Notes: generated by a model not told the origin, from the sequence alone. DNA of 64,000 nt from Qipengyuania soli (GCF_015529805.1 NZ_CP064654.1:2108001-2172000), one strand, 5' to 3'; shown: positions 16,873-26,078, numbered from the stretch's first letter. Numbers and translations: made by a program.

Positions 16873-17610
16873 CTAGGCTCCCAGCAGGAGCGGATCGAAG
16901 ATGGCCGGAGCGACCGAGCGCCACCACTCGCCATAGGCGATGAAGGGGCTCGCCACATGCAGCGGCACAAGGGCGGCGGCGGTCCACCAAGTGGCCGGGT
17001 GGATCTTGCCGATCACACGCCTGTCATGCAGGGCGAGGACGACCAGCAAGGCGTCGAATCCGTAGGTTATCAGGTCGGGCCAGGGCGCCGCGAAGGGCAA
17101 CTGCAGGGTCCAGCGGCTGAAAGCGGGAGAGAGAAGCGAAAGCGCCGCACCAAAGATAAAGCGGCGATGCCATTCGCGATGCCGCGTCACCGTCGCGATC
17201 GCAGCAACCATGAGGCCCGAGAACAGCAATATGTCGATCAGGTTGAAGAAGGCGAAGTCATAGGGCGTCTGATTGCCCTCGCCAATGCGCCGCGCGATGG
17301 CCTCGGCCGCGGTGATCATCCCCATCGGCAGCATCAGGGCGGATATGGCTATGCCTGCCAGCCCGATCTCGCGGTGCCGCGCGACCTTGCCCTGTGCCAC
17401 GAGGTGTGACTGCCAGGCAAATAGTGCAGCCCATGAAAAGAAGATCGCCCCGTGGACATGGACAATCGGAGCAAACTGCTTGCTGCCGGTGGACACGGGA
17501 ATGAAATAGGTCAGCGGGAAGCTGGCCAGGATCAGGACCAGGATCACCAGGCTCCAGTTGGCATAGAAACGGTCGCGCACGACCCCGGTAGTTTCGCCGT
17601 TACCCCGCAT
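16873..17610 (-). CDS. polytopic membrane protein, paralog of the convergent neighbour
   Basis: This 245-residue protein has about seven membrane helices. It matches the layout of the 16036 gene: a first helix, then HVHGAIFFSWAALFAWQ, a basic turn with ARHREIGLAG, a central pair of helices, and TRHREWHRRF. Conserved histidines at these positions may coordinate heme or metal. No enzyme motif is visible. The two genes converge tail to tail with 12 nt between their stops, as expected if one arose by inverted duplication or if the pair is functionally linked. The identity level is low, so the duplication is old. Confidence 0.75.
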   Translation of the reverse strand: MRGNGETTGVVRDRFYANWSLVILVLILASFPLTYFIPVSTGSKQFAPIVHVHGAIFFSWAALFAWQSHLVAQGKVARHREIGLAGIAISALMLPMGMITAAEAIARRIGEGNQTPYDFAFFNLIDILLFSGLMVAAIATVTRHREWHRRFIFGAALSLLSPAFSRWTLQLPFAAPWPDLITYGFDALLVVLALHDRRVIGKIHPATWWTAAALVPLHVASPFIAYGEWWRSVAPAIFDPLLLGA

Positions 17611-17673
17611 GCCTCATCCCCCCGAATGAACCCATCTGCGCTGCTTCTACTTGGCGGCAGTCCCTTCCGCCAG

Positions 17674-18906
17674 TCAGGAGTTCCAGCGCGCAACGAAGAA
17701 CCCGTCGAGGCCGCCCGCCTCGGCCAGCATTCCGGGGTCGGTGCGCAGCCAGCCTTCGGAAGTGGGGGCAAGACCCTCCGGCAACTCGTCTGCCGAGAAC
17801 GGCTGGGGTGCGAAGGCTATGGGAGCCGCTTGCTCCTCCCCTTCTTCGCGCTCCAGCGAGCAAGTGGCATAAACCAGCGTTCCGCCCGGCTTGAGCCATA
17901 GCAGTGCCCGCTCGAGCAGTGCGGCCTGAAGCTCTGCCATCTCGACGATCTGCCGCGGGCCTATCCGGTGGAGGACATCGGGGTGGCGGCGCGCGGTCCC
18001 GGTAGCGGTGCATGGCGCGTCGAGCAGGATCGCATCGAACTTGTGCTTCGGCTCCCACGCAAGCGCGTCGGCGCGGACGATGCCAGCCTTGAGGCCGGTC
18101 CGCTTGAGGTTCTCGCGCAGCAATTCGAGACGGCGTTTGGAGATATCGAGGCTGGTGACATTCCAGCCCTGCGCGGCGAGTTGCAGCGACTTGCCACCGG
18201 GCGCGGCGCACAGGTCGAGAACGTGGCGGCCCTCGCCCTTACCCAGCAGGCGCGCGGGCAAGGACGCGGCAAGGTCCTGCACCCACCAGGCGCCTTCCCT
18301 GAAGCCGGGCAGCGTCTCGACATTCGCCCCGCGGGGCAGGCGGACATGCCCGGGCATGAGGCTGTCGCCGGAGAGCTGGTTCGTCCAGTGCGCCGTCTCC
18401 GACCAGTCGCGCAATGTCAGGTCGAGCGGTGGCGGTTCGGCCAGCCCTGCCGCGATTGCGGAAGCCCGCTCTCCCCAACGGGCGGCAACCTCGCCAGGCA
18501 GCGTCGGCACATCGGGCAGGCGAGCCTCTTGCTTGACGAGAGTGGAGAACACACCGTGGGCGAGGCGCCGCGGCCCTCCGGCGAGCAGGTCGAGCCCCGT
18601 CGCGATGACCGCGTGGGGCGGCGTCTCCAGCCGCAGCCATTGCGCCAGCATCATCCGCAGGACCATTCGCGGCTTGGCATCGTCGGGCAGGTTGTTCTTC
18701 GTCGCGCTGTCGATCAGGGCGTCGAGATCGGTCAGCCACCGCAGGACTTCGCCGGCAATGGCCCGGGCGAGCGCCTTGTCCTCGAACCGGCGGACGTCCT
18801 TGGTCGCGGCGGCAAAGGCGATGTCCATCGTCTCGCCCCGGCGCAGCACGGCATCGAGCAGGCGAAGCGCGGCGCGGCGCGCGTGAATTCCAGTGGGGTC
18901 GGCCAT
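17674..18906 (-). CDS. rsmB: RsmB/NOP-family rRNA (cytosine-C5) methyltransferase
   Basis: The 410-residue protein has an N-terminal NusB-like RNA-binding domain (about 1-130) and a C-terminal SAM methyltransferase domain. Signatures seen are LCAAPGGKSLQLA (motif I), DAPCTATG with the releasing Cys and YATCSLE with the nucleophilic Cys. It should methylate C967 of 16S rRNA. I start at ATG 18906 (MADPTGIHARR); a GTG at 18927 is possible. It is divergent from the small DUF1674 gene with 56 nt between starts. The symbol fits the domain order, although exact site specificity is inferred. Confidence 0.88.
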   Translation of the reverse strand: MADPTGIHARRAALRLLDAVLRRGETMDIAFAAATKDVRRFEDKALARAIAGEVLRWLTDLDALIDSATKNNLPDDAKPRMVLRMMLAQWLRLETPPHAVIATGLDLLAGGPRRLAHGVFSTLVKQEARLPDVPTLPGEVAARWGERASAIAAGLAEPPPLDLTLRDWSETAHWTNQLSGDSLMPGHVRLPRGANVETLPGFREGAWWVQDLAASLPARLLGKGEGRHVLDLCAAPGGKSLQLAAQGWNVTSLDISKRRLELLRENLKRTGLKAGIVRADALAWEPKHKFDAILLDAPCTATGTARRHPDVLHRIGPRQIVEMAELQAALLERALLWLKPGGTLVYATCSLEREEGEEQAAPIAFAPQPFSADELPEGLAPTSEGWLRTDPGMLAEAGGLDGFFVARWNS

Positions 18907-18962
18907 TGGCTGGGCCCCTACCCGCACTTGAAACCGCGCGCCAGTGCGCGCATTTCACCAGC

Positions 18963-19121
18963 ATGACCGATCGCGCCACCAAACGTCCCGCCGGCTTCGC
19001 CAAGCCCAAGCACTGGACCAACGATCCCCCGCCCGCGCCCAGGCAGGCGAAGGTGGACGAGGAACTGAGCCCGACGCGCTACGGCGACTGGGTCAAGGAC
19101 GGGATAGCGGTCGACTTCTAG
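18963..19121 (+). CDS. DUF1674 protein (SDHAF4-like)
   Basis: The 52-residue product ends with SPTRYGDWVKDGIAVDF, the hallmark of DUF1674, related to the mitochondrial succinate dehydrogenase assembly factor SDHAF4. The N-terminal part is basic and proline-rich, probably disordered. In eukaryotes the homologue binds the flavinated SdhA subunit; a similar role here is inference, as no sdh gene is nearby. ATG 18963 is chosen over an upstream in-frame ATG at 18906, which would overlap the rsmB start. The stop overlaps the convergent P450 gene by 4 nt. Confidence 0.8.
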   Translation: MTDRATKRPAGFAKPKHWTNDPPPAPRQAKVDEELSPTRYGDWVKDGIAVDF

Positions 19122-20512
19122 GCGACTGGTTTGAGTACGATCTTCAAGCCGTCCTTCGGTTTCGGGATAGGCCAGGCCTGCCAGTCGGGATCACCTGCTT
19201 CGAGCGCGATCTCGTAGCGCGGCAGCAGCTGCGCCATGAGGATTTTCACCTGCATGTAGGCGAAGTGGAGGCCGAGGCACATGTGCGCGCCGCCGCCGAA
19301 GGGGACCCAGGCATATTTGTGCCGCGCTTTTACCTTGTCGGGGGTGAAGCGCATCGGGTCGAACTTTTCCGGCTCGTCCCAGATCTCCGGATCATGGTGC
19401 GTGTGGTAGATGTTGATCCCCACATGCGCGCCCGCCGGGATGCGATAGCCGCCGAATTCGAAGCTCTTGAGTGCACGGCGCGGCATTGAGGGCACCGGCG
19501 GCACGAAACGCAGCGCTTCCTTGAATGCCATTTCAGTCAGCTCGAGCTTGCCGAGGTCCTCGTAGGCGAGATCGCGTGGGCGGCCGTTAGCGTCGAGACC
19601 GCCGGTGACCGCTAGCACTTCCTGCCGCAGCTTTTCCTGCCACTCCGGGTTCTTGGCCAGCAGCCAGACCAGCGTGGTGGCTGAAGAGGTGATGGTGTCA
19701 TGCGCGGCCATCATCAGGAAGTTCATGTGGTCGACCACCTCGTCGACCGCCATCAGGCTGCCGTCTTCATGCGTCGCGGTGGCGAACTGGCTGAACATGT
19801 CCTGCCCGCCGCCTTCCTTGCGCCGACGGATGGTCTCGGCGGTGAAGAAGTCGACCAGGAATTTGCGCCCGTCGACGCCCTTCTTCATCTGCGTGAAGGG
19901 CAGCGGCACGCGTACCGGTGCGACCGAGGCCTGGACCATGTCGATGAAGGCTTGGTTGATCTTGTCCGCCTCGGGACCCCACTCGATCCCGATGAAACTG
20001 TCCGCCGCAAGGTCGAGCGTGAGCTCCTTGATCGCGGGATAGAACTTCATCGGGCCTGCGCCCCATGCCTCGACCTGGCGGGCGATCCCGCGATTGAGGG
20101 CGCCCGAATAGTGGCGCATCGGTTCGGGCTTGAAGGCAATCGAAAGGGCGCGGCGATCGGCCCGGTGATGGTCGAAGTCCATCAGCATCAGCCCGCGCGG
20201 GAAGAGCTTGTCGAGGATCGGGCCCCAACCCTGCTCCGAGGAAAAGATCTTGTCGCGGTCGAACAGCACCAGCTCGTTTGCTTCGGGTCCGATCAGCGCG
20301 ATGTTCCAGCCGCCAAAGGCCTTGTTTTTGTAGACCCGGCCATACTGCTCGACATTGCGTCGTGCCATGCCATGCGGGTCGGCCAGCATCTTGAATGTAT
20401 TGCCGACAATCGGCCAACCGCCCTCGCCAGGGATATGAGCCAGCTCGTCCGGCGTGGGGTTACCCTCGGTCCAGTGAGTGGGAGCGGTATCGGGTGCGGC
20501 TAGCGTGGCCAT
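19118..20512 (-). CDS. cytochrome P450
   Basis: The 464-residue protein has all P450 landmarks: ExxR in EALRFVPP, the PERF-like region FDPMRFTP, and the heme-ligand loop FGGGAHMCLG with the axial Cys near residue 412. The I-helix reads MMAAHDTITSS, with A-H-D-T in place of the usual A/G-G-x-D/E-T, so oxygen-activating Thr is kept. It lacks a membrane anchor and would need separate ferredoxin partners, which are not nearby. The start is ATG 20512 with GGAGAG before it. An inverted repeat at 20529-20546 immediately upstream may be its operator. Substrate unknown. Confidence 0.93.
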   Translation of the reverse strand: MATLAAPDTAPTHWTEGNPTPDELAHIPGEGGWPIVGNTFKMLADPHGMARRNVEQYGRVYKNKAFGGWNIALIGPEANELVLFDRDKIFSSEQGWGPILDKLFPRGLMLMDFDHHRADRRALSIAFKPEPMRHYSGALNRGIARQVEAWGAGPMKFYPAIKELTLDLAADSFIGIEWGPEADKINQAFIDMVQASVAPVRVPLPFTQMKKGVDGRKFLVDFFTAETIRRRKEGGGQDMFSQFATATHEDGSLMAVDEVVDHMNFLMMAAHDTITSSATTLVWLLAKNPEWQEKLRQEVLAVTGGLDANGRPRDLAYEDLGKLELTEMAFKEALRFVPPVPSMPRRALKSFEFGGYRIPAGAHVGINIYHTHHDPEIWDEPEKFDPMRFTPDKVKARHKYAWVPFGGGAHMCLGLHFAYMQVKILMAQLLPRYEIALEAGDPDWQAWPIPKPKDGLKIVLKPVA

Positions 20513-20528
20513 CAAGTCTCTCCAAGCA

Positions 20529-20546
20529 ACTTACCCGAGTGTAAGT
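20529..20546 (-). promoter_or_regulatory. candidate operator upstream of the P450 gene
   Basis: ACTTAC (20529-20534) and GTAAGT (20541-20546) form a perfect 6-bp inverted repeat with a 6-nt spacer, 17 nt before the P450 start. The shape suits a dimeric TetR-type repressor. Next to it, TAATCGC, TAATCGT and TAATCCA run as three 7-bp direct repeats (20546-20566), overlapping the end of hemH. Confidence 0.45.
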
Positions 20547-20551
20547 AATCG

Positions 20552-21580
20552 CTAATCGTTAATCCAGCCCGACAATTCGCGACGCAGCAGTTTTTCCAGC
20601 ATCTCCAGTCCTGCGGCAGAGGTGTTGAGGCAGGACAAGGCGGCAAATTTGTCCCCGCCCGCGTCGATGAACTGGTCGCGGCCCTGCATGGCGAGTTCCT
20701 CGAGCGTCTCGAGGCAGTCCGCCGAAAATCCGGGTGCGGCGATAACCATGCGCTTGGTCCCGGCCTTGGCTTCTTCAGCGATAACCGCGTCCGTCGCCGG
20801 TTCGAGCCACTTGGCCCGGCCGAAACGCGACTGGAAGGTGGTACGGAACCGCAGCCCCGGGCGCGCCATGACCGCTTCGAGCAGACGCGCGGTCTTGCGG
20901 CAGTGGCAGTGGTAGGGATCGCCGAGTTCAAGCGTCCGTTGAGGCATGCCGTGGAAGCTCAGCAGCATCACCTCTGGCTGGAAATCGAGGCCGTTGAGCT
21001 GGCGATTGAGGTCGCTCGAAAGCGCTTCGATGTAGGCGGGATCGTCGTGATAGGGCGGCAGCGTGCGCAAGGCGGCTTGCCAACGCATTGTCCGCAACTT
21101 GTCCGCTGCCTTGTCCACAACCGTCGCCGTCGTCGCGCCACTGTACTGGGGGTAGAGCGGGGCCAGCAGGATGCGCTCGCATCCGGCCTTCATCAGCGCC
21201 TCGATGCGATCGCCGATCGATGGCGTTCCGTAACGCATGGCCCAGTCGACCATCACTCCCGAGCCGAGCGCGGTCTGCATCGCCTCGGCCTGATTGCGCG
21301 TTATTACGGCGAGCGGCGACCCCTCGTCGGTCCAAACCTGCGAATAGGCATGCGCGCTCTTCCTGGGCCGGGTGTTGAGGATGATCCCGCGCAGGATCGG
21401 CTGCCATGCAATCGGCGGAATCTCCACAACGCGACGATCGGAGAGAAATTCGGCGAGATAGCGGCGCACCGGCCCCGGTTCGGGCGCATCCGGCGTGCCG
21501 AGATTGACGATCAATACGCCGACCTTGCCCGACTGGACCTGCGGATGGTCGACGGGAAGAAATTGCGGGCGCCAGGTCAA
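20552..21580 (-). CDS. hemH: ferrochelatase, TTG start
   Basis: This 342-residue enzyme inserts ferrous iron into protoporphyrin IX, the last step of protoheme synthesis. Visible features are VGVLIVNLGTPDAP at the start, PLYPQYSGATT, LLSFHGMPQR with the iron-binding His, and DPYHCHCRKTARLL. The start is TTG 21580: AGGAG lies 6 nt before it and the conserved N-terminus follows, while upstream ATGs would lie inside the preceding gene. The ribosome site overlaps the stop of the molybdenum hydroxylase gene, so the genes are likely coupled. Confidence 0.93.
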   Translation of the reverse strand: MTWRPQFLPVDHPQVQSGKVGVLIVNLGTPDAPEPGPVRRYLAEFLSDRRVVEIPPIAWQPILRGIILNTRPRKSAHAYSQVWTDEGSPLAVITRNQAEAMQTALGSGVMVDWAMRYGTPSIGDRIEALMKAGCERILLAPLYPQYSGATTATVVDKAADKLRTMRWQAALRTLPPYHDDPAYIEALSSDLNRQLNGLDFQPEVMLLSFHGMPQRTLELGDPYHCHCRKTARLLEAVMARPGLRFRTTFQSRFGRAKWLEPATDAVIAEEAKAGTKRMVIAAPGFSADCLETLEELAMQGRDQFIDAGGDKFAALSCLNTSAAGLEMLEKLLRRELSGWIND

Positions 21581-21590
21581 TTCTTTCTCC

Positions 21591-23894
21591 TCACTGGGCT
21601 TCCGACAGCAATGGCAAACGGCGGAAACGCGTGCCGGTCGCCGAATACAATGCATTGGCAATGGCCGGCGGCGCAACCGCGACGCCCAGTTCGCCCGGGT
21701 CGAAGGCGGGTGCCTCGCTGGCGATGAACTCCACCGTGATTGCGGGACAGTCGGACAGTTTCGGGAGCCCCAGTCCGGAAAGCCGATTGGGAAGCGGCTT
21801 GCCCTGTTCGAAGACCACGCTCGAACCGGTTGCGAGCGAGAGACCGTAGATCAGCCCTCCTTCGATCTGTTGTCGGGCGATATCGAGGTTCACGATGCGA
21901 CCGATGTCGACAACCGCATGAAGGCTCGTCACGGTTACCCCGCCCTGCGCCAGAGAAGCATTTGCCACGCAGGCAATCCGCCCGCCGGTGTCGATGCCGC
22001 CCATGCGGACCATCGCCAGCCCCTGCCCGGTGCCGCGCCGTCCGCCGTCCCACCCGCCCAGCCGCGTCGCGCGTCGGAGAACCTCGGCCATGCGCGCAGA
22101 ATGCCCGAGCATTTCCATGCGATAGAGGAACGGGTCGCGCCCGGCCTTCTCGGCAAGTTCGTCGATGAAGCATTCGGTGAAGAATGACGTGTAGGCAGCC
22201 GAGTTCCCGCGCATCCGCCCGGTTGGCAACCCGATATCGAGCGGCAGATGGTCGACTGCCACATTGTCGATACCATAGGGCGGTACCGCACCTTCGCAGG
22301 CGAGTGTGTCGGCCTCGCCCGAGGCATGGGCCATGGCCGCTTCGGGCGTGTAGTTGTCGAACAGGCGGTGGCCGAATTCGCAGACTGTCGCCGGCATGGC
22401 AAGCCGGGCGCGCCAGGCGGCGATCCGCCCTCCGGTCGCCGGATGGAATGCGACCGACAGCTCCGCAGCAACGGGTGTGCGAACCGGCACGCTCTGGAAT
22501 TCCTGCACTCGCGGCCAGGTCAGCTGGACCGGGCGCCCGATTGCCTGCGCAATGACCGCCGCCTCGATTGCGTGCCGATTTTCCAGCCGGGCGTCGAAGC
22601 TGCCCCCGGCCGCCGTGGGATAGAGCACGACCTCGCTTTCCGAGATACCGACCGCCTCGGCCACTGCCAGCCGGGTCTGTTCGGGTGCCTGCGATGCGAC
22701 CCAGATCTCGAGTTTCCCGTCCTCGATCCGTGCCGTTGCCGATGCGGTTTCGATGGCGGCATGGACTGCGGGTGCCACCACGTATTTTTGCGAGAGGTCG
22801 GCGCGCGCCAGCAGGCCGTCGGCATCGCCGAGTTCGTAGATCCGCTCCACATCGGCATCGTCGTCCTGGATGGCCTGCTCCAGGCGCGCGACCGACGCTG
22901 CGCTTTCGAGCGGGCGCGGCCCGGTGAAGACCGGCTTCATGGCCTTCAGCGCCTGTTCGGCAGTCCACCAGCTTTCAGCGACGGCGGCGAGATAGCGCTT
23001 TGACCTGACGACCCCGACGAGACCCTTGATGCCAGCCACCGCCTTTTCATTGAAACGCGAAAGGTAGCCTCCACCGACGGGTGCATGGCGGATCGAGGCA
23101 AATACCAGGCCCGGCAGGCGGATGTCAGCTGCGAAGAGGAAGCTTCCGTCCACTTTCGATGGCAGGTCAAGGCGGGGATAGAGCGGATCGACCTCCTCTT
23201 CACCGGGGACCGGTTCCTCGAACGCGGCAACGACGCGCAAGGGCGCCGGGTCGGGCGGATCGAGCCGCGCGGCATCGTCGACCAGCTCGCCGAAGGTCGC
23301 GCTGTTCTCGCCATGCCGCACGAAGCCGCTGGCTATTTCGCATTGTTCCCAGTCGACATCCCAGCGATCGGCGGCTGCCATTGCGAGCAGTGCCCGCGCC
23401 GATGCCGCCGCTTCGCGCATGGGAGGTTCGTAGGCGTCGAGCGAAAGGCCCTCGGCAGTGGCGGCAAAGGCACTGGACCGGGCAAAGTTTCGTGCCAGCC
23501 TGCTGTCGGGATCGCCAGCCAAATCCGGAAAGCGCGACCACAGCGGCGCCCATTTCGCAGCCAGCGGGACATTGGCATACAGCCCTGACGGCGGTGCCGG
23601 TTCGATGGCTACCTGGCGCCAGTCGGCACCCAGTTCCACCGCCACGACCTGCGCGAGGACCGAGGTAATCCCCTGCCCCATTTCCAGCTGCGGTACCGCC
23701 ACGGTCACGACGCCGTCGCGCCCGATGGTCAACCAGCCGCCGAAATCGCGCTCGGTCGGACCGGGGGTGAGCGGGCTGGAGTAATGGCGCGGCCACAGCC
23801 ACCACGCCACGGCAAGCCCGCCACCGACGGCGGCCCCGGCGATGATTTGACGCCGGGTGACCGGAAGGTCGCTCAGCTTCTCGCGGAAATCCAT
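21591..23894 (-). CDS. Tat-exported molybdopterin hydroxylase large subunit (isoquinoline 1-oxidoreductase beta-like)
   Basis: The 767-residue protein belongs to the xanthine oxidase family, with the domain order of IorB-type subunits in which the two halves of the molybdenum-binding region are present. It starts with a twin-arginine-like signal (TRRQIIAGAAVGGG) and a membrane-crossing segment, so it acts outside the cytoplasm. Motifs include VPQLEMGQGITSVLAQ, GGSFDARLENRH and the late PGELGVAVAPPAIANAL with the catalytic Glu. The usual 2Fe-2S small subunit is not beside it. It overlaps the upstream Mrp gene by 22 nt and is followed by hemH. Confidence 0.85.
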   Translation of the reverse strand: MDFREKLSDLPVTRRQIIAGAAVGGGLAVAWWLWPRHYSSPLTPGPTERDFGGWLTIGRDGVVTVAVPQLEMGQGITSVLAQVVAVELGADWRQVAIEPAPPSGLYANVPLAAKWAPLWSRFPDLAGDPDSRLARNFARSSAFAATAEGLSLDAYEPPMREAAASARALLAMAAADRWDVDWEQCEIASGFVRHGENSATFGELVDDAARLDPPDPAPLRVVAAFEEPVPGEEEVDPLYPRLDLPSKVDGSFLFAADIRLPGLVFASIRHAPVGGGYLSRFNEKAVAGIKGLVGVVRSKRYLAAVAESWWTAEQALKAMKPVFTGPRPLESAASVARLEQAIQDDDADVERIYELGDADGLLARADLSQKYVVAPAVHAAIETASATARIEDGKLEIWVASQAPEQTRLAVAEAVGISESEVVLYPTAAGGSFDARLENRHAIEAAVIAQAIGRPVQLTWPRVQEFQSVPVRTPVAAELSVAFHPATGGRIAAWRARLAMPATVCEFGHRLFDNYTPEAAMAHASGEADTLACEGAVPPYGIDNVAVDHLPLDIGLPTGRMRGNSAAYTSFFTECFIDELAEKAGRDPFLYRMEMLGHSARMAEVLRRATRLGGWDGGRRGTGQGLAMVRMGGIDTGGRIACVANASLAQGGVTVTSLHAVVDIGRIVNLDIARQQIEGGLIYGLSLATGSSVVFEQGKPLPNRLSGLGLPKLSDCPAITVEFIASEAPAFDPGELGVAVAPPAIANALYSATGTRFRRLPLLSEAQ

Positions 23895-24835
23895 GCGTCG
23901 AGCCTGTCGGCAATATCGATGAAGGGACGCGCCACGGCCTCGTCGGACGCGGCTGGCGGGTCACCCCTGTCGCTGCCCTGCCGGATGGCAAGGTCGAGCG
24001 GGATGCGGCCGAGAAACGGCAGTTCGAGGCGGCCCGCCGCCTGCTCGACACCGCCTTGCCCGAACGGATCCGAATGCTCGCCGCAATGCGGGCAGGCATA
24101 GCCGGACATGTTCTCGACCAGGCCGATGACGGGGACGCCTGCCTGGTCGAACAGCTGGCCGGCGCGGGCCGCGTCGATCAGGGCGAGGTCCTGCGGGGTA
24201 GATACGATCACCGCGCCCGCCGGCTTGAACTTCTGCAGCATGGTCAGCTGGACGTCGCCTGTGCCCGGCGGAAGGTCGACCAGCAGCACCTCGGCATCGC
24301 CCCAATGCGCTTCGAACAGCTGGGTCAGCGCGCCCGCCGCCATCGGCCCGCGCCAGGCGATCGCACGCCCCGGTTCGACGAGGTGACCCATCGAGAGGAC
24401 CGGCACCCCGAATCTGCTCGCGACCGGCACCAGCTTTTCGTCATGTGCGACCGGCTTTTCGCCTTGGTTGCCGAGGATGACCGGCTGCGAGGGGCCATAG
24501 ATATCGGCGTCGACAAGTCCGACCTTGCGACCCTTGCGCGAGAGCGCAATGGCGAGGTTGGCGGTGAGCGTCGACTTGCCCACGCCGCCCTTGCCGCTGC
24601 CGATCGCGATGATGGTCAGGCCCTTGCGCTCGGCCGTCATGGCGACGCGGACCTCGTCGACATCGTCGCGCTCGATCAGGATATCCCTGATCGCCTGCTC
24701 CAGCCCGGAACGCTCGCTTTCGCCCAGCCCGCTCGCGTCGACGACGGCGATGGCGCGGCGGTTGAGGAAACTGAGGGATGATACGCGCTGCGCGATGGCG
24801 GCAGGCAACAGCGCTTTCGGGTCCGTGGAACTCAT
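23873..24835 (-). CDS. Mrp/ApbC-type iron-sulfur cluster carrier ATPase
   Basis: The 320-residue protein has a short N-terminal domain and a P-loop ATPase with GSGKGGVGKST, LVDADIYGPS and VDLPPGTGDVQLTM, as in Mrp/NBP35 proteins. The C-terminal CPHCGEH supplies the CxxC pair that holds a bridging 4Fe-4S cluster in the dimer. It transfers clusters to apo-proteins in the cytoplasm. The start ATG (MSSTDPK) is 76 nt from the divergent hflK. The 22-nt overlap with the following molybdenum hydroxylase gene suggests co-expression, which would suit an enzyme with iron-sulfur partners. Confidence 0.93.
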   Translation of the reverse strand: MSSTDPKALLPAAIAQRVSSLSFLNRRAIAVVDASGLGESERSGLEQAIRDILIERDDVDEVRVAMTAERKGLTIIAIGSGKGGVGKSTLTANLAIALSRKGRKVGLVDADIYGPSQPVILGNQGEKPVAHDEKLVPVASRFGVPVLSMGHLVEPGRAIAWRGPMAAGALTQLFEAHWGDAEVLLVDLPPGTGDVQLTMLQKFKPAGAVIVSTPQDLALIDAARAGQLFDQAGVPVIGLVENMSGYACPHCGEHSDPFGQGGVEQAAGRLELPFLGRIPLDLAIRQGSDRGDPPAASDEAVARPFIDIADRLDAWISARS

Positions 24836-24910
24836 GGGCGAGGCTGCTGTAGCATCAAAAAGCGGCGTTCAACCCTGTTTTTCCGGCAAACCACACCTAT
24901 AAGGGTCTGC

Positions 24911-26077
24911 ATGAGAACATTGGACGGGTTCGGACAGAGGATCTGGCTGGCAATGGCCGGGAAGAAAAGCCCTTGGGGCGGCGGTTCTGGTAAGGGACCG
25001 GAAGGCGACGGAACGCCTGCGGGCGATGCTGGGAACGATGGCGGCAAGTCGAACGGGCCGCGCAATCCCTGGCTCCCGCCGCGAAGCGGTGATGCCGATG
25101 AAGGTCGCCGCGCGGCTAATATTGAGGACATTTTCCGCAATCGCGGCCCTGAAGGCCCTCGCAGAGGCGGTGGATCGGGCGGCCCGAACTTTCGCCTGCC
25201 CCCGCGTCCCGGCGGCAAGAGCTGGTTCCCGGTTGCCGTATTCGGCGTCGTTGCCCTGTGGTTTTTTGCCACCGCGGTGCACCAGGTTGCCCCGCGCGAG
25301 CAGGGAGTGGTCAGCTGGTTGGGCGGCAAGTATTCGCGCACGCTGACACCGGGCCTCAATTTCACTGCACCCTGGCCGATCCAGACAGTCGATATCGAGA
25401 ACGTCAGCCAGATCCGTTCGGAAAGCATTCCTGGAACCGCTGAGCAGAAGCTGATCCTGACGGGGGACCAGAACCTCGTCGACCTGAGCTATCTCATTCG
25501 CTGGAACATCAAGGACCTGCGCCAGTTCCGATTCCAGCTCGCCGAGCCGGAAGAGACCATTCGCGAAGTGGCCGAAGCTGCCATGCGCGCCTCGGTCGCC
25601 GAAAAGGATCTCGACAGCGTGCTCTCAGGCGCCGGCCGCGCCGACATCGAAGCTCGCGTCCGCAGCCGCATGCAGGCAATCCTTGACGCCTACAAGGCAG
25701 GGGTCGCGGTCCAGGGCATCGAAATCGAGAAGACCGATCCGCCGAACGAGGTGGTCGAGGCATTCAAGGATGTTTCCGCGGCGCAGCAGGATGCCGAGAC
25801 CGCAGTCAACTCTGCCCGCGCCTATGCCCAGCGCGTGCTGGCCCGGGCACAGGGTGACGCAGCTGCGTTCGACAAAATCTACGCCGAGTACAAGCTGGCG
25901 CCCGAAGTGACCCGCCGCCGCCTTTATTACGAAACCATGGAAAGCGTGTTGGGAAGAACCGACAAGACCATCGTGGAGGCCAATGGGGTCACCCCTTACC
26001 TGCCACTGCCCGAAGTGCGTCGCCGCGCGAAGGAGCAGGACGCTCCCACCGTCGTGACCGGACCGGAGGGCCGCTGA
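24911..26077 (+). CDS. hflK: FtsH protease modulator HflK
   Basis: HflK and HflC form a membrane complex around FtsH and limit its activity. The protein of up to 388 residues has a Gly/Pro-rich cytoplasmic N-terminus, one membrane helix (WFPVAVFGVVALWFFATAV) and an SPFH/prohibitin domain starting at VAPREQGVVSWLG, with a long Ala-rich helix after it. Start is uncertain: ATG 24911 has AAGGG 5 nt upstream, but a TATAAG box at 24897-24902 would make it almost leaderless, so ATG 24953 (MAGKKSPWGGG) is a good alternative. The stop is one base before hflC. Confidence 0.93.
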   Translation: MRTLDGFGQRIWLAMAGKKSPWGGGSGKGPEGDGTPAGDAGNDGGKSNGPRNPWLPPRSGDADEGRRAANIEDIFRNRGPEGPRRGGGSGGPNFRLPPRPGGKSWFPVAVFGVVALWFFATAVHQVAPREQGVVSWLGGKYSRTLTPGLNFTAPWPIQTVDIENVSQIRSESIPGTAEQKLILTGDQNLVDLSYLIRWNIKDLRQFRFQLAEPEETIREVAEAAMRASVAEKDLDSVLSGAGRADIEARVRSRMQAILDAYKAGVAVQGIEIEKTDPPNEVVEAFKDVSAAQQDAETAVNSARAYAQRVLARAQGDAAAFDKIYAEYKLAPEVTRRRLYYETMESVLGRTDKTIVEANGVTPYLPLPEVRRRAKEQDAPTVVTGPEGR

Positions 26078-26078
26078 C

